A DNA stretch of 64,000 bases from Ophiodon elongatus (Eukaryota; Chordata; Actinopteri; Perciformes; Hexagrammidae): the NCBI GenBank assembly GCA_016806645.1, contig JACSYO010000389.1, forward strand, positions 3,912,001 through 3,976,000, read 5' to 3'. Position 1 is the first letter of the stretch, and every line of letters begins with the position of its first letter. The position numbers and the translations under genes were made by a program. Under the pieces are notes generated by a model. The model saw only the letters and a program-made list of their open reading frames with translations. It did not search any database and was not told the DNA's origin. Positions 11,830-26,800 of this stretch are shown piece after piece.

Positions 11830-14800
11830 CCACTGTAACTAGACAGCACAACACAGTAAGTTGAACACGTTGTGAGCTGGCAGCCGCCTCGGTCCCGTCG
11901 CGTGCTGCTCTCATGAAGTGGTTCATCATATGCTCTTCTTTGTGTTGATGAAGCACTGGTGCCTGTTGTAACTACGCCCGGCTCCCTGGGGAGTTGCAGC
12001 TAATTTGAACCGGGAGTTTCATTTTGCAAACAGCTGAATAAACATGTCAACACTATCGTGCTGTGGAGGGGCGTTCTGGGGGAAGAAAAGCCTGTGCTGC
12101 CCTGATGGAGAGTGATGTATAGAGAGGAAGGAGAAAAAGTGAAAAGTTTCACAGACAAAAAAAACTGTTTCAGAGAAGTTTCTATGTCTTTTAAAATAAT
12201 ACCGTTTAGTTGGTCACATCTATTCATGTGAATATACACCAGGAAGATTTATATAGACCGGGGGTTCCCAACATGGATGTTGACTCCCAAAACAAATCTG
12301 AGGAGGGTCACAAGATGACATAAGACAAAAACATACAATTATTGGTGATTATTTTACCCCTGAGTCTATTATAGTCTGTCAGAAAACAGTAAACATGTCC
12401 ACCCATTTGTGTCTACGGCGTTGAAATGTATTGTTTTGTCCGACCAACAGTCCAAATCCATTCAGTTTACAATGATATAAAACAGAGAAAAGCAGTGCAT
12501 GTGATTAATCAATCATTACGCGAGTAGCTATTTTCTTTTTTCTGTCCTACAACTAATCGTTTCTCACGGCAAATAATGTTTATTCCTAGATTTGATCAAT
12601 GTCTACACTGAGGGTTTACCTGTGATGAGGTGTCACTGAGCCAAACAAGAATAACCCACTGATCGAGACTACTCTATAAATCATGACTGAACCGTATTCC
12701 AAGCCTGTTGTGTTTCACATCCACAAAAAGAGATAAAATATGCAGTCACATTTTTGCTAGGTGAGTGTGCTTGCCATACATCTGTGCTTGAGAGTAATCG
12801 CCCTTCATGTAAAAGTTCAGCACCACAGCTGGTCCCCTTTTTAAAAGACTAACTGGACAGGTAGTTCTTCATTGACTCTGAAATACTCTTTATGGGCATA
12901 AGGGATTTTGGCTCCTGCAATGGTTCTGTCCAAACTCATATTAATTAGTCTTCCATTATCAAGCATTAAATCACCAGATGAACTACTGATATGCCAGGTA
13001 TGTAGCAGATTTCTCTGTGGATTAAAAGAATGAACGGCGTACAGGGTGCCTCCCTTATTCGGCCACAGCTCCGTCAGCGGTTGCTGTCTGGTAAGCATCT
13101 CCAGACACCCCTGAAAGGTCAAAGGTCCCCCACTTTACTTTTCAGCACCATCGTTGACCCCTGTGTGTGTTATAAGACAGAGTGTGTGTGGAGATGAAGG
13201 AGGAAAAGACGTAGTGGAGAGACATGGGGTTGGTGGTGGAAGAAATGAGCTCCGTACGCTATCTCCAGTTCCATCGCCTCGCCAAGTATCCCCGTAAAGC
13301 GCCCGGCGGGGGTTCTTCATCCATCAGCCTCGTCTGTACATGTGACCGTGACACCACGAGGTTGTCAAAGAGCCCCCCTGTGACAGATCACCCGCGGCTG
13401 AAGCCCTGCCCGCTTCAGCCTACGCTCGCACTCCATCCCCTCAGTGAAAGTTCAGTATCCGCCAATGCTGTGTATCTATCAATGTCACCGGGGTAATTTA
13501 CGCTCTTGGGGACACACTCTGGCGTTTTGGTTCAGCGGTCTCAGATGGAGGAGGTTGAATACCAATCAGAGGTCTGACCTTCCGTGGTCGTTCATCAAAT
13601 GCCGTCCTCTCTCAGGGTCAAGAGCCGCGCACTCCCGGTCTCTTCCCCCGGGGATTAGAGGAGAGTTATGAGCAAAAGGTTAAGGCGAGAGAAGGATTGA
13701 GGTAGAGGAGCGTTGCGCCTCTAATTCTGACCTGGAGTTGTCTAAAAAGACTGTCTCTGTTGTAGACAAATTTGTTCCTCGACGTTTGTCTGTTTAAGCT
13801 GCCTTGTTGTGAGCGGAGACGGTCTTATCTGACCTTTCACCCTGTAAATCAAATTCTCGTCACATGTCACATGCAGTTCTTAACATCGAAGACGAGATGG
13901 CGGAGCAGATAGTTCGAGGCACTCCAGCTGGTGGGGATGTTCTGGCCGGGCTCTGCTTTTTCAATCACGTCAAGTGTTTTTCCTGGGCACTGCTCAGGGC
14001 GCAGCCGAGTGCTCTTAGTATTCCCAATGAAAAGCCTCTGCGTGTGAAATGACTAAGTTTTACGGGGGCTGGAAGAGGACTTGAGCCAGGCACATTTTTG
14101 ATTTGGGAAATAACCAAGACAGGATCTGCTGGTTTACAGTTTCTCGTCTTTAGCCAAATGTAAAGTCAGACTTTGTGATTTTTTTTTTTAAACCAGCCAT
14201 TCACAGTGATGATGTGTTAATGTATGTACAGGCTTGTTAGATTGATTGTTTGAGAGTTGTGGTCATTGATTGGAAAAATTGTTTACCGTAACCTCTGGGC
14301 TCTCTTTTGAATACTCATCATCTGGGCTTTTGACAGGTTAACAAACGAGGCTTCGCATGATGCCGACATTTCAATGATACGTTTTTAATAACACCTTTTG
14401 GACAAATCGACCCAGTAATGGATGTCTTTACCAGGAAGACTTGGATTTTATTCGGCAGACAATGAGAGTGAAGCAAGGACAAGAGATAACAGAGGCGACG
14501 TTGTGAAATGAAATGCATCCTAAGTGGCTTTCCGCATTCAGAGTCGCGTATCCCAAAAGGTCTGTGACCCCAATCACGTCACAGTCCCTCTCCGCAAGAA
14601 ATGCATTATGGTCCCTCGGGGGATTAAAGAGAAAACCTTTTTGTTTCCAAAGAGCAAAATAATCTCTGGGCAAGGAGCCGGGTTCGGAGGAGTTTGTATT
14701 TCACTGACTGGCCATTATAGTTTCAGTTTCATTCTCGATATGAAATACCCTCACCGTTAAAAGAGAAAATGCTCGTCCCATGCAAGGTTTTAAACAAGTA

Positions 14801-17800
14801 AATATGCCACATAAATAACACAGAGGTGACGCAGAGCAGTGACTTGACAGAAGCGCCACAATGAAGACAGTCGGGAGTTTGTCGGTTGCAACATCTGTTA
14901 CTTTTCTATTCTGGTTTCTGAGGTTAAACGATAAATGCATCAATATGGGATTGTCTTTAAGAAGTGCCCTTTCATTTTAGCTTTGCTTTGAGTTGAAGTG
15001 CGAGTGATTTGCCTCTACGTATGTTAATGGTGCACACATTTATCATTAACCCCGGGATCCCCTTTCCTTGTTTTTGTTGTATGCTCTTTGGAGTGTTTCA
15101 CTGAGATCTTTTCCATATTTAAAGAACTCCTTCCTTCTTTTTGTCCTTCAAATGCCACTTGTCCCAAGTATGAATTTATATGTAGCACCTACGTGGACTT
15201 GTGTTCAGTTAATACGCATTGTTGTGTCAGGAATGTCCATGTGCTTGTGTCAACTGAGATAAGAGAAGCAGTAAATTCAGTTTTCATGACAGTGTTTCTG
15301 TTGTGTCTTTGCTACTGGCTGCTTTAGATTTATTGTAGGCTGCAATTTAGACATATTGTACTATGAGCAGTGTTGTAATAATATTGCTTATTGAAAAAGT
15401 CATTACATCACTTAATAATTAAGCCTGGTGCCACATAAACCAGGTGCCATATAGTCTCATTATATTAGAGAAACGGGGATATCTCCATAACTGGGCAACT
15501 CACAATGAAACAATCTAGATTGATAAATAGCACTACAGAAAAGAGGAAAATATGTATTTTTGATCTTGGAATGAACCTTCCCTTTGAAACATAAAGATAC
15601 AGTCATGTTTCTCTAAATCCCATAATCTAGACCTAAGTGTATGTTTCGTAATAGGGTTGTAAATTTAACTTTGTTGGCCCATCAAACAGTTGGTATGTTT
15701 CATGCATGTCTTTGATTATGTTCCATCAAAAGAACCTGAATCATCTCTGTTTTCCATAACTGCTCATAATTGTTATCTCTTATGGGTTGGCGCTCCAAAG
15801 GCTCTCTGTGATGGGTTTCGGCCCACTTGCTGTCGTTAATGTTGCCAGAAATCTTTATGCCTCTAGTGAAATAACAATCTAAAACACGTGCCCTAGTTGT
15901 GTTGAGGCTGTTTAAGTTACAGTATGTGCTCGGAGCAGATAAATATTGAGGGAAGCATTAGGCTAATGAAATGAGCGAGGGAAATCTCTTTCTTTGACTG
16001 TGTGCATGAAGTAATGCAGTTGAGGTGAAAAAGTGTGTATGTCAGGAGGAATTTTCACTGTAAGCATTTTAGAGATGAGTATCACCACCTTAAGAGGAGT
16101 AGAGAATCAAAATGAACAATATGGTGAGTGAAACTGATGAAAAGGGTTTATGAAAGGTAATTTGAGAAGGTTTTAAAGGCTCTTAACCAGATTTGCGTTC
16201 ATAAATAATTATGTGTTTGCGAGGAGAAAAAGGCAAACCTCATAAAAAGTGTGGTTTGTTGGTGAAAAAACTAGATGTTACCATCTTATAAACTATCCCA
16301 ATGTATTTGAGCATTAACATGTTTTTACTCATTGGCCATGAGTCTGTCGCCTCCTCAGAATTGGTATTTGAGGGATCGAACTATTAGTCAAACAAAAGTA
16401 AGGCGGGAGCAAAGAGTCTCATTCTGATTACAAGCAGATTTAAGTCACGACAGCACTTAGTGGTCAACTCTGCAGATGTTGTAGCTTTAAAACTGCTTTA
16501 AAGCCACAATTGAAGGCACAAACCCAGTTCTGTTGAAGGGGGTGAATTATAATTTTTCTTTGGGTTTATGATGGTGTCCGGTTCAACGTTAAAGCAAAGA
16601 AAAGGCAGTACATGTGCTGAAGACAGAGGATGAAATATTAAAGCCTATCTTCTTGGGATGTGCTCCAGCTTTTACAATCCTTAAAGGGGCAGGAAAGCAT
16701 TCTTCTGGCAAACAGAAGAGCTTGCATGGCTTGTCCTTAATAATGAAAGGGTATTAAGGCACGCATAAGGCAGAATTATTTTTATCAGAAACTTTTATGA
16801 AAGCTATTGTCTTCATAAACTACTGCCATTTTTTAAACAGTCTGTTCATACTAGTACTAGCCAGCTAAGGGTCAAGAGTTTGAAGTAGCTGCTGCCTAAG
16901 GTTACTTTGAGTAATTTTGTATTTTCTTAATTGTTAATAACATTAGTTAAAACATTTTTGTAGAGCCAGTAATTACAATACTTGAGACCACCTTTGCCTC
17001 TTGAACCACTACTAGAAGAGATGGCTTTGTTTATTTTTAGGTTGTCCCTCCACCAATTGGGTCCCAGCGATGCACGATGCTGGTTGAGGCTGCTGCTAAC
17101 CCTTGGCTGCCCCGTATGCTTTGCAGGCCGCAGTCGACCTGCCTATCTGCCAAGACACGACCACCAAACCTCAGTCCCACGACCCTCCCTGTATACACAC
17201 CATATGTGGATCCCAAAACACTGGTATCCATGGACATCAGGGCGTACAAGTTTGCCAGCACCATGCAAGATATATGTCAAAGCCGTAGATTTGTCACGCA
17301 AGATTTGGGAGTATGGCAACCACAAACCGTAGATAACGGGGTGAAAACATAATCTCACAAGTTTCTTATCTGGCCAACCGCATGCTAATTGAGAGCCTTC
17401 ATAACTGCTCAGCAGCATGGGCTTGAATTTCCACTGAGTGCACTAAACTCACTTTGTAAGCAAAGCTCCTTTTTGTGGCGTTAGATTACACTTAGAGGTT
17501 ATCATCCACTTTCTCTCTTAAACTACAAGGTGGACTTCTAAAGCAACTTTCAGCAGTTGTGGCGTAATACAAAACCAAACCCAAGCTGGGGATCACACGA
17601 ATCACAAGTAGTTAGCATTTCTACTTTATGTAATCAATAGCCATTGAGTATCATATGTCAGTGACTGGGGAGTTTTTTTTGTCTGCAGCCCAGAACAGCT
17701 GTCAGAACAGAAAATCAAAGGTGTTTTTTTTCCGCAGCACTTGACTATGCGCTCATATTTCACTACAGCTCGTATCAGCTCTGACTGTAAAAAGCACTCT

Positions 17801-20800
17801 GGAAGTGAGGTCAAACTTTCATCAGCCAGTTCCTCAGAATCTGAAGAGGTCTGTTTGTGCATGTGGAGGGGTTTGTGTTTTTCTTTCCCTGGTGCTGGTG
17901 AAGCTGTCAGTAGTTAATGGTGTTAATGATCAGGGTGATGGAGCCAGTGTTGCCAGATTGGGTGGTCTTCTGCCCAATTGGGTTAGTTTGGATTTAATTG
18001 GGCGGGCTGTGGTAATATTGGCTACCAACAACAAGTTGGTGGAAAGTCTATATTCCAATAAATCGGCCCTTCCTCTCGTCCCAGTAGTATAGTTGTAGTA
18101 TGAGAGACTGAGTTCGGTAAGCTCAGCTCGACGCGCAGAGAGTTATAACTAATGACTGTCCAAACCAAATGTTCTTTTAGTTTATTACAACTAATTGAAA
18201 GCTTTTGTCCCATTCCAATCATTATTTTGTATAATATGTTAATTTGTTAGCTTTAGAGATGCTGGTAGAGAGATTGTGTTACCTTCTGACAGAGTTAAAG
18301 CAAAACTATCTTACAGTTCTTTGACCTTACTAAGCCTTACCGTACTCAGTTTCTCAAAAAAACTCCAATGTAGATACTCAAAATAAAGTAAGAAACAACA
18401 CATTTTGTTTTACCAATACTTATGATGAGGTAGAAATTGTAAGCTATGATGAAACTTCCATTCATCTGGTCAGCATGGTATACTGACCACTGTGATTTGC
18501 ATTGATTATAATATAAGTACCAGTAGCTTCACACAACTAATAAAGATTCATTAGCTTGGAAACCATGGCACTGAACCCTAGCTGAGCACTGCACACACTA
18601 TCCATTTCCACGCATGGCCACTCTAGCAAAGTCTTGTAAAATATACTAATATGCATAAGAGTTTCTGGGTCAGAACGGGGCCAACGGTGTGTGGGGGAAA
18701 ATCGGCTTGTGCTTCTCACCTCATAAAAACCTGAGAGGGGGGGAGAAAGAGAGTTGGTGTGAGGGCTTGAGGGATTTAAGATTCAGGAGAGATCAGATAA
18801 CAGCCCTGCTACCTTTACTCAAGGGCACAGTTATAGTGTTTGGTATTGGGATGTAGGGGGAGTGAAGTGATTATACAGGAAGCTCTGTCGCCTCAGTGAG
18901 CTACAGTTGGTATTTGTTTGCCTTCAATGTCTTTGTAGCATGACATTGGAGACGTTCTAAAGACATTTGCCGAAATGGAAAACTGTCGGAGGTCATGAAC
19001 GTGTTGTAAGGGATTTTAGATGGATATGCTGTAATTTATATCTAAATTTAGGAAAGCATTTTCATTTATACACATGTATAAAATGTCTCAGAAAGTTTCA
19101 AATTACTGTAAAACAAATTCTTTGTCATTCTCTTCACAGTCATTGGGTTTATACATGTTTAGAAGGGATGTTCATATTCAATCCACATAATTTTATCTGT
19201 GGAGGTAGATATCATTTTTCTGTTTCCTCCTGATGAGCGCCTGGAAGTGCAGAACAATGATAGTTAGTTATAATGATAGCTAGATAATGCAGATAGAGGA
19301 AGTGTAGAGGTTTCAATGCAGCTGTGCCGTTAAGAGGTTCTCTCATTGTGGCACGCACAGTAGAGGGCTATTTAGAGGAGTAATGATACATGTTGTATAT
19401 GGAAAGAGATGATAGTGATTATTATAGATAGTTGGAAATAGAAGGAATTGGTGACTGTGGTTGAAATAATGGTTTGTTCAAAAACAGGAAATCAGCATGG
19501 CTTGATGCTCAGCTGTTCACAGTTGGAATTTAAGCTTCCTGCATCACCATATGGCCACAGATTTTGGTTTTGTGGTACACCATTTTCAGCCTAATGGAAA
19601 CACACCAGTGCACTCAGGTTTGGCTCTGTCGCAAGCCAATTATTCTGTGTTTAGAACCATAAAGCACGCCATCATTCAAGTTAAGTATCCTCCTTCATTA
19701 TCTAGGCAGGGACAGGAAACATTTAAGCCAATCTTCCCATTCTGTTGGCCTGCCCATTTAAGCATTGCTCAATTGTCTGCTCACCCATCTGACGGAGGGG
19801 AATTGAACTCCTCATTTCTGCACAGTTGGTCTCAGTAGCTGGTTTTTCAGGTACTCTGGGATTTCTGGAGATAAGGTGAATTGCTGTTTAAGTAAACATG
19901 ACGGTCCTGACTGTAGGCAACCCACAGTTGAAGTCGGCCTTGATAAATGGGAGAAATCTGCATTTAATAATGGCTGTTTTTCTGCCTCAGTCAGCCCGAG
20001 ATAAACCAGCCACCGTATTTATCTTTCTACTGAATGTAATTTGTTTCCTACCATCATTCTGATATTCATGGATCAATGGCTATGGGAGAGGCTGTATGTT
20101 TACAATGCTTTCAAGTTGAACTGAGATGAGAATTTATTTTTGATATATTTTGGCTACCACATCACTTCACAATTTACCCTTTCAATTTATCACTCTCATC
20201 TTTTAATCTGGTGGACTGTACTGAAGGTCACTGAATTATGCATGTTTTGCTTTCGATAAAAACCTGGCCGGTTTATATGAGCTCTGTGGTGCATTTTCAT
20301 TTTCATTTTCATTTTGTTTAGGAACACGCAACAGAGAGCTTGGATGGTCAATACTTTGATTGGTTGACCCCCATTTTAAAGAAATTCAGTATCCTAAGGT
20401 AACATCCAAAAGCACTGTCCTGTTGTAGATTGGTATCTCTGCTCTGTAGACATGGCGAGCAGACGGATTAGAGGTCACCACTGAGTGTGATGATGCCATC
20501 TCATCCACCTCGCTGGGTGCATTTCATCAAAAAATCCACACAGACATTTTCCTCCCAAGGCTCGCTCATTACCGTGATACCACATCCAGTCAATCCATTA
20601 CCAAGGCGGCTGACAAAGGCAATTTATTCTACACTCTGTGCCCTCCCTGTTTTTTTACTGCTTTGACCAGCAGCATCTACTCACTGATAGCGTTATCAGC
20701 ACAAGAAACAAACCATGTGACATCCCTGTTGCAGACAGGATAGATATACAGTATGTCTGTAAAGTGGAATGACCCATCCTGGTCCCTCACCCACAAAGAC

Positions 20801-23800
20801 ATGTTAATGCATGCTATCTTTTATTTTCTGGAGAGATGGCCTCATCTGTTCTTGTTTTACAGTTATAGCGAAGTTACAGGAAAAGTGTGACATTTTCGGA
20901 GATACTCTTATTCTGTTTCTTCCCATGAGTTAGATGAGTAGATTAACACCACTCTCACGACTGTACGCTAATTTTTTTAAGCCACCACAAGTAGCTGGCT
21001 AACCCATGTCAGTACTTTGTAAACTATGGAAATGTTGTGGAAGTGTTCCTTTCATCGGTGCTCTGGACAGCTGTAAATTATATATTGAATAACAAAAGGC
21101 TTGGCTACAATCCTTTGTAACCCAGTCTGCAATACAAATATTATGACGTTGTAGGATGACATCATGTCTGCATGTCCCTCCAGTCCATCTCAGAGGGGAA
21201 TATGGTAGTTTTATGATGTTACACCATGCGTTTTATGGTTTCATAATGGAGTTTCCTGCAGCATTTGAAATAAAGCCACATATTTTGGAACCCCTGCTGA
21301 TAGTTTGACAAACTTGGAATATATTAAACCTCCTGCAGGGAATTGCATCTGACGTATTTAATTAATGCACTGGATTCTGTTTGTCTCATAATTCATATGC
21401 TATACTTATTTGCGCTAGCCTTTGGATATAGATAGAGTTATTGTATTGTTAAGGTGTTTCAGAGCTAAGTGAAAACGTGACTTGACTTAAAGTACCTATA
21501 AACCACTTTAGCCAACTTTTGCTTTGTCCTAAGTTTAGGGTCAAATGGATGAGGTTTGACTTCATTGGTTCCAATGTGAGAGTCGAGTTCAGGCAAATGG
21601 TTTCGTTGTACCAGCCGTGTTCAACAGATCACAGATCAGAATGTGAAAAGATCTTAGATAATTAGCACAGATCCTTGAAAAGAAGACAGATTTGGTTTGG
21701 GTTGGCCCCTGTGGTACCCCTCTATAGCTACAGTTTCTCTCTGGCTAATGCTGGAATGTGACAACTGGTCACGGCAGAAGAAAGGAGGGCCTATTCTGGA
21801 TTGGCTACAGTGCCTGTTAGTGCAGCAGACTTGGCCATTTCAAATGCTGCATGTGAAGTCTCGCTGCTCCTGCGTGTGACACTGTTTTCTGCACCCATAC
21901 CCATTCTTTACATCCAACATAAAGACGCAAATCCTTTAAATTAAAAAAATTGCTGAATTTAAAAAAAAAAAAAAGAATTCTGATCAGATTACAAACCAAT
22001 TCTGGTGGAGCATTAAAGTTTTTTTTGCTCATCAGAGACAGAAGGCTTTTGAGCAGAAACAGAATGCTGCATTGTTTCTCCAGCTGCTCCCTCCTTGGCA
22101 GTGCTGCAACACTCAGATCCTCCACTGGCTTCGTGATTTGTCATCAGCAATTAACGTTGTCCTCATTATAATCTCCACCGCAGATAAAAAATGATCCAGT
22201 TTCCTCAAAGGAACGCAGAACTTTGAACAGACGTTTGGTCTCCATGGAGCAGACGTGAATAATGGACTCTTCATGTCCACATTTGATTAGCCTTGAGTAA
22301 AAGTACTCTTTAGTGAACTATTTATTCCGGTGTGCTATTTTATAGCAGAACAAGAGTCAGGGGTACACGAAAGTTCAATACTTCAATTTCCAAGTTTTCA
22401 GGGTTTGGTGCACAGATTTTTGGTGCAGAATGGAGAATAGGAACTTCTTTCTTTGGAAAGGGACAGTAGATCCAGCTAAACATTGCCAAAGTCTGCCATG
22501 CTGTTGATTCCAGTAAATAGTGTGCCTGCAGCCCCCTGGTTAGGGTATTGGAGGGTATTGTTGATGCAGTGTGTCCACACCTGGTGCTCTGCGAGTGTGT
22601 GAGTGAATTGGAATATGTGTTTATGCAAATTATACAGCTGGACTAAGGTGAAAAGTGAGCTGAGAGCATTGGCTGATTTCTGAGCCGTGACTCTTCAGGA
22701 CCCATCAACATGCATCTATTCCCTGGAGAGAAAAATCAATGCCAGGCAACGTATTTGTCCTCGGTGTTCCAAGTCCCACATTTTAATTCAAGTGAGGGAG
22801 TGGGGCTTCCATAATGTTGAGTGGAGGTGGCTGGAGGTGCAAGTTTTTATAGGTCACTGTGCCAACACCCGCAGCTTTGCTGGAACTAGGCCAGTGGAAT
22901 TGATTGTAGAAGCAGAAGGTAAGATACATTAAGGAGGTAAGGGAAAAGGGAATTGGCGTTGTACCTGGTGCTGAGATGAATGCATGATCACATGCTGGTG
23001 ATAGTAAAGTACTCATGCCACTGGAGGTGTAATAGTGACCTCTGGAGAATACTTGGACAGGAAGATGGCTCATTTTAATGAATGAGAAGTAACAGTTTTT
23101 TTTTCATTTGAATTAATTCAAATGCATGTAGCCTCATCCTAAACTATGGCTGTGTCTAAATAACCCCCTATTTACTACTATTGTTTACTATTAGTTTCTG
23201 TCATCTATTTTATACAAGTGTCTGATTTATATGCAGTATTGTGCCCTTGAAAATTATTTTATGGAACAAAAACTACGACATTTTATCGAGCCCATTACAG
23301 TTACAATTACAGTTGTAATTTCTCATAGCATTTGCTTGACACCTCATCTAAATTATGTGACGGAAGTGTCGTAAGTCTCCGAATTGTTTTGCTCACTATT
23401 GAGTGTCCATTTTGTAGGGAGCAGTGAATAAATCGACAAGGGAGAGATTTTTGACACAGCCATGTAAGAGGTTATATAGTAACTTTAAAAATTCCAATTT
23501 CAAGAACTCCAGTATGCGCACTACTAAAAAAAGTCACAGATTCCATTTAATCCCACAACAGAGTAAACTATTGAGTGTCTCTTATTCAGAGAGGAATCAA
23601 ACGGTTAATTGCAGATTTAATATTACATTTTCCCCTCATTCAAATGGTGGTTTTTTTAAGTAATTTTGAATGAAAAGTAACAGCCCTGTTGAGCATTTCT
23701 GCATATTATAGTTTGATAGTGAAAAGCAGCTAATTAAAATCCCAGCAAAATAGCATAATTTTGCATAAATTCTCGCAGATGCAACAATGTTGTATCTGCA

Positions 23801-26800
23801 GCAGTGACATCTGTCTGGCATTTCAAATCATATCATCAGCCTGCACACAGCTGTGATTTATGTATTGTTTGGCACAGTCGGAGAACAGCACTCGATCCGT
23901 TTTTAATCAGGCGTCACATTTATCACTGTGGATGCAGGCGACTCAGGGAGGCCACCCTAATTACCCGTCCGCTGTCAGACAGTGTAATCAACTGTCGAGA
24001 CTATACTGGATGCAGAATTTGGACAGACTGATTGGCTGCTCATTTGTTGTCTTGCTGGAGGTTGTTTTCCGTTTTGGATCTCTCCGTTGGGATGGATGGA
24101 GGGTGTTACAATTGGCCACTGTTTCACTGATAAGAGCTGGATGTGTGCGGAGCCAAGGAATTTACAAACCCTGTAAAACTCTCAGCATCCAGTGCTCCTG
24201 GATATTGGCTCATTTAAACGTGCTTCTCACTGTGAATGCTGTTGGGCACGGTACCATACTGTAGGCATATGGCACATTTATTGGGTGAGGTGTTTTTTAA
24301 ATACTTACGAATTTCACATTGAGAGCTCCTATCTTAATGTGTAAGGGAGAAAAAAAAAATGTATTAGAACCTTTTTCCAAAGGCCTTCCTGGTGGTCTTT
24401 GGGGTGTTCTTGGAGGTGTAAAACTGTAATTTGCTTTTGAACTGAAGTGAGCTTTACACTCCCCAAACCTCCCTCTCAAGTGTTTTTCAATTCAATTACA
24501 TTCACATGTATTTTTTTAATGGTACAAATACTCTAGGGGCAGGTCTGCTGGGAAGCTTGCTTCAACAAGCTGCTGTTCTTCTTGTGCATCTGCAGTTGTA
24601 CGTTACGTTTTCATGTTCATCATGTAAAAACTCAACTAATTGCGCAGCTTTTTTGGAGGCATGAGTTTTGACCCCTCGACTCCCAACCCAGTCTTTCCTT
24701 TCACTGCATCTGATGTATTCATGCCCTGGGGAGAGAGCGTTAGTTTTATTAGCCATTGATTTCGCATAGCCTTCCCCCTGCTGCGGGCAGAGGATTCATC
24801 ACTGACTTTTATTGACACCATCACTCAGGGGACGCTGCGGTGGGCTCTGCCTCCTTTTTAGCTGAGGTGGCATTGTTGTTAGATCACCTCTATTTTGTGC
24901 AAGCAGCTAATGGGGAAGCAATCAATCAATCACTTAGATGGAGATAAATACTCTGTAATCAATCTGCTGAAGAATAGATGAGGGAGTTGCACTCTCGATG
25001 ATTGGGTTCATAACTTTTAATCACTAGAAGTTTGTCCCTGAAATGATGAACTTGTCAAATGGATGTGCTGTCCTTGGGTTATTGCTTCAGAACTGGAAAA
25101 ACGCCATTCTGGCAATCGTTTACAAATTTTGAGTATTCACAGAAGTTGAACCATGCCTAATTTCTAGATCCACAATATCTATCTATTTGAAACAGTAATG
25201 AGATAGGGAAGTTCAGAGATGTGGGTCAACAATCATTACAAATTCAGCACTGTGCGACTCTCCATTTACTGATTGGTCTGGCTTCCAACTGACTCCCAGC
25301 TGATGCATTTCAAACTAATATACTGAAAATGGAGCTTGTGGGTGAGACAATGTTTGACACTCACTTATGAAACATAAAAACGGGCATTCATATGATGTAT
25401 TTATCAATAATAATTTTCCAAATAATGGTCTATTCTATTCACGTTTAAGTACAGTGAGTTGACCCTGGCCTATTTGGAGTTAGTTGTTCTTCTAATCAGG
25501 AAACCGGCTTCATAGGGGACATGAAAGCAAGTCCTTGGCTTGACAGAAGAGAGACAGACAACTTCCTGACACTTAGCTCAGACTGTTTCAGACTCTTTGA
25601 AGCCAGGAGCCCCCGGAAGAAATCTGTTTCTCCTGATTGGCTGCTTGGACCAACTGAGGATGTAGAAGAGACTTTATCTTAATCAGGTATGAGTTGACTG
25701 TTGGGCTTGATGATGATGCTAAAACAGCTGGGCTTCAGTGATGAGGAGTAACTAACCACAAGGGTCTTCTTTTGCGTATTGAAATTCATGAATACTTATA
25801 TTACTTATTTGGAAAAATATTGATGTGAGTGAAACTTATCCTCAGTCTTTCATCAAATAGAAACATTGCATTTTACCTTGGGTCTGTGAACAACAACAAC
25901 AAATAACTGCAAATATCAACCGTTGCCGTTTTAGAAAGAAAGAAATACAACATCTAAAATAGACTGCTTTGTGTAGTTGGCTGTGCTTTGACTTGACTTT
26001 CTGCATGAAGAGTTAAAATAAGTAAGTTAACTGGCCTTTCATTTCAAGAAACTTCTGGCTGGTTATTCTGCACCCTTGGGAAAAATGCTGGGAGCTGCAG
26101 GATGGGCTATTTTTAATCAATGAAAAGATAGATCCAGTGAACTGAGCAGGAGAGATAAAATGTAGGTTACTGCCTTGAATACAAAGTGAGTTGCATCCTC
26201 TGTGTCTCAGGTTTATTTTCAGTAATATATGTGTTTATATGAAAAAGAGATGAAAATCTTGCCAGATTAGTCCTTTTTTTCACACCATCAGTGCCCAGCT
26301 ATGTTGAACACTATCCAGCAGCAGTTTATCACTGTTCACACATTTCAAATGATGGAAAGAAACAAAAAATTTCATCTGAGCAGGGCATAAAATCTGTCAA
26401 ATTTCGTTTTCGGCATCCGCAGAAGGAAGAAACTCTGCAGGGTTGAGCATAAATCGTTCACAACTAGGCCACTGGCAGTATGACAGAGTTTTATGAATGC
26501 TATCTGGACATTTATGCATTTTTCCTCTCCTCCCATATTCGTGCCAGTGTGGGAAAGCTGCGGTGCCACTTCTGGTGGAGGTATTGTTCTTCCAGTGGCG
26601 TCGTATGATGTTTGAACACACCCTTAATGCTCGCTTCCTGACCCTTTCAGCCTACATATATACAAACTAATCAGAAACAAAGAGTTGATAAAAAAAAAAA
26701 AAAAAAAACGGAAGCATTTTAATAACATCTTTGTGTATTTTCCGTCTCTGCAGCATAACCATGTAGTGAGGAGAAGAACGTTTAAACAGGAACGGTATCT

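Noticed and set aside
23860..24264. 134-codon plus-strand open frame in intron 1
   Set aside because: No recognisable domain, no splice or promoter context, and composition like the surrounding intron; conservation data would be needed to revive it.
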